Assembly (NCBI GenBank): GCA_000433415.1
Contig: FR890476.1
Span: 17,897 to 28,105, forward strand
Reading direction: 5' to 3'
Source of the DNA: Clostridium sp. CAG:448
GTDB taxonomy: Bacteria; Bacillota; Clostridia; Oscillospirales; CAG-272
Length of the DNA: 10,209 bases
The first letter of the stretch is position 1, and each line of letters starts with the position of its first letter. Below are positions 6,856-10,209 of this stretch, piece by piece. The notes beneath the pieces were generated by a model, which did no database searches, had not been told where the DNA came from, and saw nothing but the letters and a program-made list of their open reading frames with translations. A program made the translations under genes and the position numbers.

Positions 6856-9800
6856 TTACGCTTTTTTCTGCGTATCCGGCGGCGTTTCCTCAGACGCCCC
6901 CGCATCTGTATCGGCAGTTCCGGCATTTTCCGCAGGTGCTGGTTCGGGAAGCGGCAACGGTGCGTCCGGAACACAGAAGTACTTTTTGACCACCGAAATC
7001 TTACGCAGATACTTTCCGAAAATGATCAGCAATACGAACACCAGCAACGAAAGCAACGTAATCGTCCTGCCCATCACAAGTGCCTTTGGCTCATATTTGA
7101 ATTCCACCCGGTGTTCGCCCGCTTCTCCGATATAGAATCCGATCAATGCATGACCGGTTTCCTCCACAAGTTTGTCTTCCTCGTACTTGTCATTTCCAAG
7201 CTTCACAAGTCCCGTGATGTCAACCTTTTTGCCGTCCACATAAATGTTCCATCCCTGGTCGTAAGGAATAGACGTCATGATCAGCTGATTGTTCTTCTTG
7301 GTGTTGATGCTTCCGGTCAGGTGATGCTCCTCAAACTGATCGTCCAGCTTGATCTGTACCTCGCCGATCCGTTCAAATGCATCCCGGAAAACTTCCCAAT
7401 CGATATAGTATACATAACTTTCCTGGGAGTCGCGCACATAAAGATTCGGATAGTCGTCATCCGTCAGCTTGACGCGGACGCTGACCTCATTGGATTGCGG
7501 GTAGCCCAATGTCATCAGTCTCCGCATTTCCGAACCGAATGTCAGATCGCTTTCCGAAGCGGTTGTTCCGGTCACTGTGATTTTGCAATCGCGGATATAA
7601 TCGGTATCATAGTAGAAATAGAGTCCGTAATTCCGCGTCTGCTCCCGCAGCGTCTCCACAGCCTTCTGGTTTGCATCCGTCGGCAGAACCGCACAGAACA
7701 GGTAATCACCGGAACGCTCGACGGAAACAGCCGCATCCGCAAGTGCTGGATACTGCACTTTCAGATCGGTTACATAGTTTCCAAACCAAGCGTTGACGTC
7801 TTCATATACCTGCGCGGCATTGTTCTTCTTTGCACGGAGCGTAAAGAAGAGATACGGCGTTGATGTGCTTCCGGATCTGTAAGCATCGATGCCCTCACAT
7901 TGATCCGGCAGCTGCGTCTGCAACTCTTCCGAAAGAATGCTGCCCAAGTCAAACTGACTGTAGCCGGATCCGATCTGCGCAAGAATTGCTTCATGGATCT
8001 GCTCAACCGAAATATTGGTGCAGGGGACCTCATACGTGTAATTGATATATGCTTCTTTATCCTTGTCGGTTTTGGTATACTTTTTGTGTTTGGAAGATAC
8101 CGTTTGATCAACGTTGGTCGTCGTTGTCGCAATCAATGTCGCGGGCTTGAAAATCTCAACCGTATCGGTTTCCCCGAGAATTGCCGTTACCATCGCATTC
8201 AGCCGCCCAAAAGGAGTGGCATAATTGGCGGTATTGAATTTCTCCATGCGCGCATCGGAAGCAAAAGCGATGGAAAGCGCATACTGGTTCAGATAAATCC
8301 AGTACTTGTCATCCTGGTTGGAAAAATCGTCTTTGTCCAGCACGGGGCTTCCGTAGTACGGAGACATATCGCGGTCGGTAATGATATATTTGACATTGAG
8401 CAGGGAATCCGCCACCGGTTCACCGCCGATATACTTGGACCAGTGTGACTTTGACGTATATCCCATGGTTTCCAAAAACTTGATGGTATCCTTGTTAAGC
8501 GTGGAGGTCGAGTTGGAAAAACCGCGGATTCCGAGCGCCATATTATCATTGATCTTACGGTGGTAGGTCTTTTCCATCCGGTAGAAGGTCGGGTCATAAT
8601 CCTTCAATGCCTTGGTAATCGGACGGAATTCTTCCATGAAGTCCGTATAGTAGGAATGCTTGGTATACACCACATCGTCATCCAGTGCGTTGATCTCGCA
8701 AAGACCGTTGATAAAGGTCTCAATGCAGATAAAGAACACAAGGATTGCCGCGATCCGCTCTCGGTTTTTTGTTCTGCACAAGAGGCAGATCAGCGCGAAA
8801 TAAACGCCGATCAGAATCAGAGGCATCCAAAACGGTCCCCAATCGGAGTAGGTGGCGGTCAGTTTTTCATTGATCGTGTGCTTCTCATATTCCGGCATTT
8901 TCTGCATGACGATGATCAGTGCGGCAATCACGGCGGAAGTGATCAGCATTACATTCTTATTGATATACCGCAAATCCGTATACGCCTTATAAGCAATGAC
9001 GATCAGAATGAAGCACAGCATGAAGCTGTAACGATAGTTCAGCCAGTTCGGCTTTTGGAATCCGTGCCAGATAAGGTCAAGCGTATTGATACTGAAACTG
9101 AGCACGAAGAACAGAATCATGCATCCGTATGCGATTTTTTCACGAATGCCGCGTCTGTCAGAGGCAAAGAAGGCGGGAACAAGCAGCAACGTCAGTACGC
9201 CGCAATAGACGAAGGGCCACCCGGCAGGACGAACGGTGTCATAAGAGCAGGGCAGGAACTTATAGAACAGATCCAGAAGATTGAACCGTTGCTCAAACTC
9301 CCAACTCGGATTGGAAAAGGTATTTTTTCCGAATTGCAGCGAATAGTAGGCAGTAAAGATGATGATGCAGGAAATCCCGATTGCCAGCAGAGAAAATGCG
9401 GCAATGCGGACAAAGGACTTCAGCGTATGATTGGTCTCCCCGTTCGGATTGTTGTAATTGTCCTTCTTAAAGCCGAATACGTAGAAGAAAAAGTATGAGG
9501 CAACGTACAGACATACCATGTAACCGATATAGAAGTTGCTCAGAAGCGTCAGCGCAAGGAAGAACACAAACTTTTTGTACTTGCCATAACGCACAAGATC
9601 TTCGATTCCGAGCGTTACGATCGGCAGCCACATCACAGCGTCAATCCACATGGAATTGTGCTGCTGTACCACTGCATAAGAGGTCAGCGCATAGAGAATG
9701 GAAAATCCGACAATACCGATTCGGTTGCGCACCACGATACCGTCCGCCGGGAGCAGTCCGTTCTTTCTGCGCCCGATTTCAAACAGGGTCGTCCGGTGCA

Positions 9801-10209
9801 GATAATATCCCATTGTGAAACCGCAGATGGCGGTTTTCAGAAGGAAAATAAACAGAAGTGCCTCCAGGATATCTTTCTGGCGGAACAGACAGACAATATA
9901 AGAAAACGGGCTGGCAATATAGTAGGCGTATATTCCCATGAATTCGCCGCCCAACGCACGGGAAAAGGAATACAGAAGGCTCTGATCCCCGTAGACGGCA
10001 TTGCGCAACGCTTCATAGAAGTACACATACTGTCCGTTCAGGTCCAGCACCAGCACGCAACTGTTTCCGAACGGATACACCCCGCGTGCAAGGTAGATCA
10101 GATACATCAGCATTGCGGGAATGCCGGCTGCTAACAACAGGTATCCGTACTCCTTCCAGATCGCACGTAACTTTCCGCGAAAACCGGTCGGCAAAGGCTT
10201 GTCTGCCGG
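6856..10209 (-). CDS. YfhO-family multi-pass membrane protein (putative GT-C-type glycosyltransferase), 5' end at or beyond window edge
   Basis: At least 1112 residues. The frame stays open to the right edge. The first in-frame candidate start is TTG at 10192-10194, but it has no ribosome site, so the true start is probably outside. Numbering from that TTG, about 13 hydrophobic helices fill residues 17-540. They include family-typical blocks: DLNGQY (51-56), LYSFSRALGG (74-83), YYIASPF (91-97), and NSMWIDAVMWLP (180-191). A large outside domain follows (about 540-1050) ending in IPYDQGWNIYVDGKKV, another YfhO hallmark. A final helix (VMGRTITLLSLLVFVLLI) leads to an acidic, Pro/Ala-rich cytoplasmic tail. 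In B. subtilis YfhO is the proposed enzyme that moves GlcNAc from undecaprenyl phosphate (loaded by CsbB) onto lipoteichoic acid. A similar extracytoplasmic sugar transfer is inferred here; acceptor and sugar are unknown. Asp51 is a candidate catalytic acid by position in the first outer loop. It heads the yfhO-ruvA-ruvB run. Confidence 0.9.
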   Translation of the reverse strand, partial: PADKPLPTGFRGKLRAIWKEYGYLLLAAGIPAMLMYLIYLARGVYPFGNSCVLVLDLNGQYVYFYEALRNAVYGDQSLLYSFSRALGGEFMGIYAYYIASPFSYIVCLFRQKDILEALLFIFLLKTAICGFTMGYYLHRTTLFEIGRRKNGLLPADGIVVRNRIGIVGFSILYALTSYAVVQQHNSMWIDAVMWLPIVTLGIEDLVRYGKYKKFVFFLALTLLSNFYIGYMVCLYVASYFFFYVFGFKKDNYNNPNGETNHTLKSFVRIAAFSLLAIGISCIIIFTAYYSLQFGKNTFSNPSWEFEQRFNLLDLFYKFLPCSYDTVRPAGWPFVYCGVLTLLLVPAFFASDRRGIREKIAYGCMILFFVLSFSINTLDLIWHGFQKPNWLNYRYSFMLCFILIVIAYKAYTDLRYINKNVMLITSAVIAALIIVMQKMPEYEKHTINEKLTATYSDWGPFWMPLILIGVYFALICLLCRTKNRERIAAILVFFICIETFINGLCEINALDDDVVYTKHSYYTDFMEEFRPITKALKDYDPTFYRMEKTYHRKINDNMALGIRGFSNSTSTLNKDTIKFLETMGYTSKSHWSKYIGGEPVADSLLNVKYIITDRDMSPYYGSPVLDKDDFSNQDDKYWIYLNQYALSIAFASDARMEKFNTANYATPFGRLNAMVTAILGETDTVEIFKPATLIATTTTNVDQTVSSKHKKYTKTDKDKEAYINYTYEVPCTNISVEQIHEAILAQIGSGYSQFDLGSILSEELQTQLPDQCEGIDAYRSGSTSTPYLFFTLRAKKNNAAQVYEDVNAWFGNYVTDLKVQYPALADAAVSVERSGDYLFCAVLPTDANQKAVETLREQTRNYGLYFYYDTDYIRDCKITVTGTTASESDLTFGSEMRRLMTLGYPQSNEVSVRVKLTDDDYPNLYVRDSQESYVYYIDWEVFRDAFERIGEVQIKLDDQFEEHHLTGSINTKKNNQLIMTSIPYDQGWNIYVDGKKVDITGLVKLGNDKYEEDKLVEETGHALIGFYIGEAGEHRVEFKYEPKALVMGRTITLLSLLVFVLLIIFGKYLRKISVVKKYFCVPDAPLPLPEPAPAENAGTADTDAGASEETPPDTQKKA

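Noticed and set aside
6736..7863. 375-codon open frame on the plus strand
   Set aside because: It lies opposite the YfhO-like and ruvA coding sequences, has no ribosome site, is rich in Arg/His/Ile typical of antisense frames, and shows no recognisable domain.
8560..9498. 312-codon open frame on the plus strand
   Set aside because: It is antisense to the membrane-spanning half of the YfhO-like gene. Its charged, repetitive composition is what the complement of hydrophobic codons gives, and no start signal is seen.

Overview
The window is about 10.2 kb of a low-to-mid GC bacterial chromosome, most likely from an anaerobic Clostridia-type Firmicute. The evidence is a RuvA/RuvB pair of typical clostridial appearance, strong AGGAGG-type Shine-Dalgarno sites, a YfhO-family membrane protein (a family well known in Firmicutes) and a secreted lipoprotein with a Ser/Thr/Glu-rich linker. 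This placement comes from protein character only; no rRNA or species marker is present. Five protein genes are visible, all on the standard code. I see no tRNA, rRNA, CRISPR array, phage gene, transposase or plasmid function.

Left half, plus strand. The window opens inside the 3' part of an RlmA-type 23S rRNA (guanine-N1)-methyltransferase (2-664). Four bases after its stop comes a family 2 glycosyltransferase of the polyprenyl-phosphate glucosyltransferase type (GTG at 669, stop 1382). After an 86-base gap with a weak terminator-like hairpin lies a 1101-residue lipoprotein (1469-4774). Its parts appear to be a beta-propeller-like N-terminal half, a TIM-barrel-like domain resembling GH42/clan GH-A glycosidases, and a C-terminal beta-sandwich.

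Middle. Bases 4775-5094 separate two convergent transcription units and hold no credible gene. They contain three palindromic structures in a row: a nested hairpin at 4781-4876, a long imperfect hairpin at 4893-4990, and a strong terminator at 5019-5070. The terminator folds better when read from the minus strand.

Right half, minus strand. A very large YfhO-family membrane protein (5' end open at the right window edge, stop at 6856) is followed at 32 bases by ruvA (6823-6191) and at 16 bases by ruvB (6174-5095). This looks like one transcript running yfhO > ruvA > ruvB and ending at the 5019-5070 terminator. No ruvC lies between yfhO and ruvA.

Two themes emerge. One is housekeeping nucleic-acid work: RlmA rRNA methylation and RuvAB Holliday-junction branch migration. 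The other is the cell surface: a GT2 that could load sugar onto undecaprenyl phosphate, a YfhO GT-C-like protein that could transfer such a sugar outside the membrane, and a surface lipoprotein that may bind or cut glycans. Joining these three into one surface-glycan pathway is inference, based on proximity and on the known CsbB/YfhO pairing in Bacillus subtilis.
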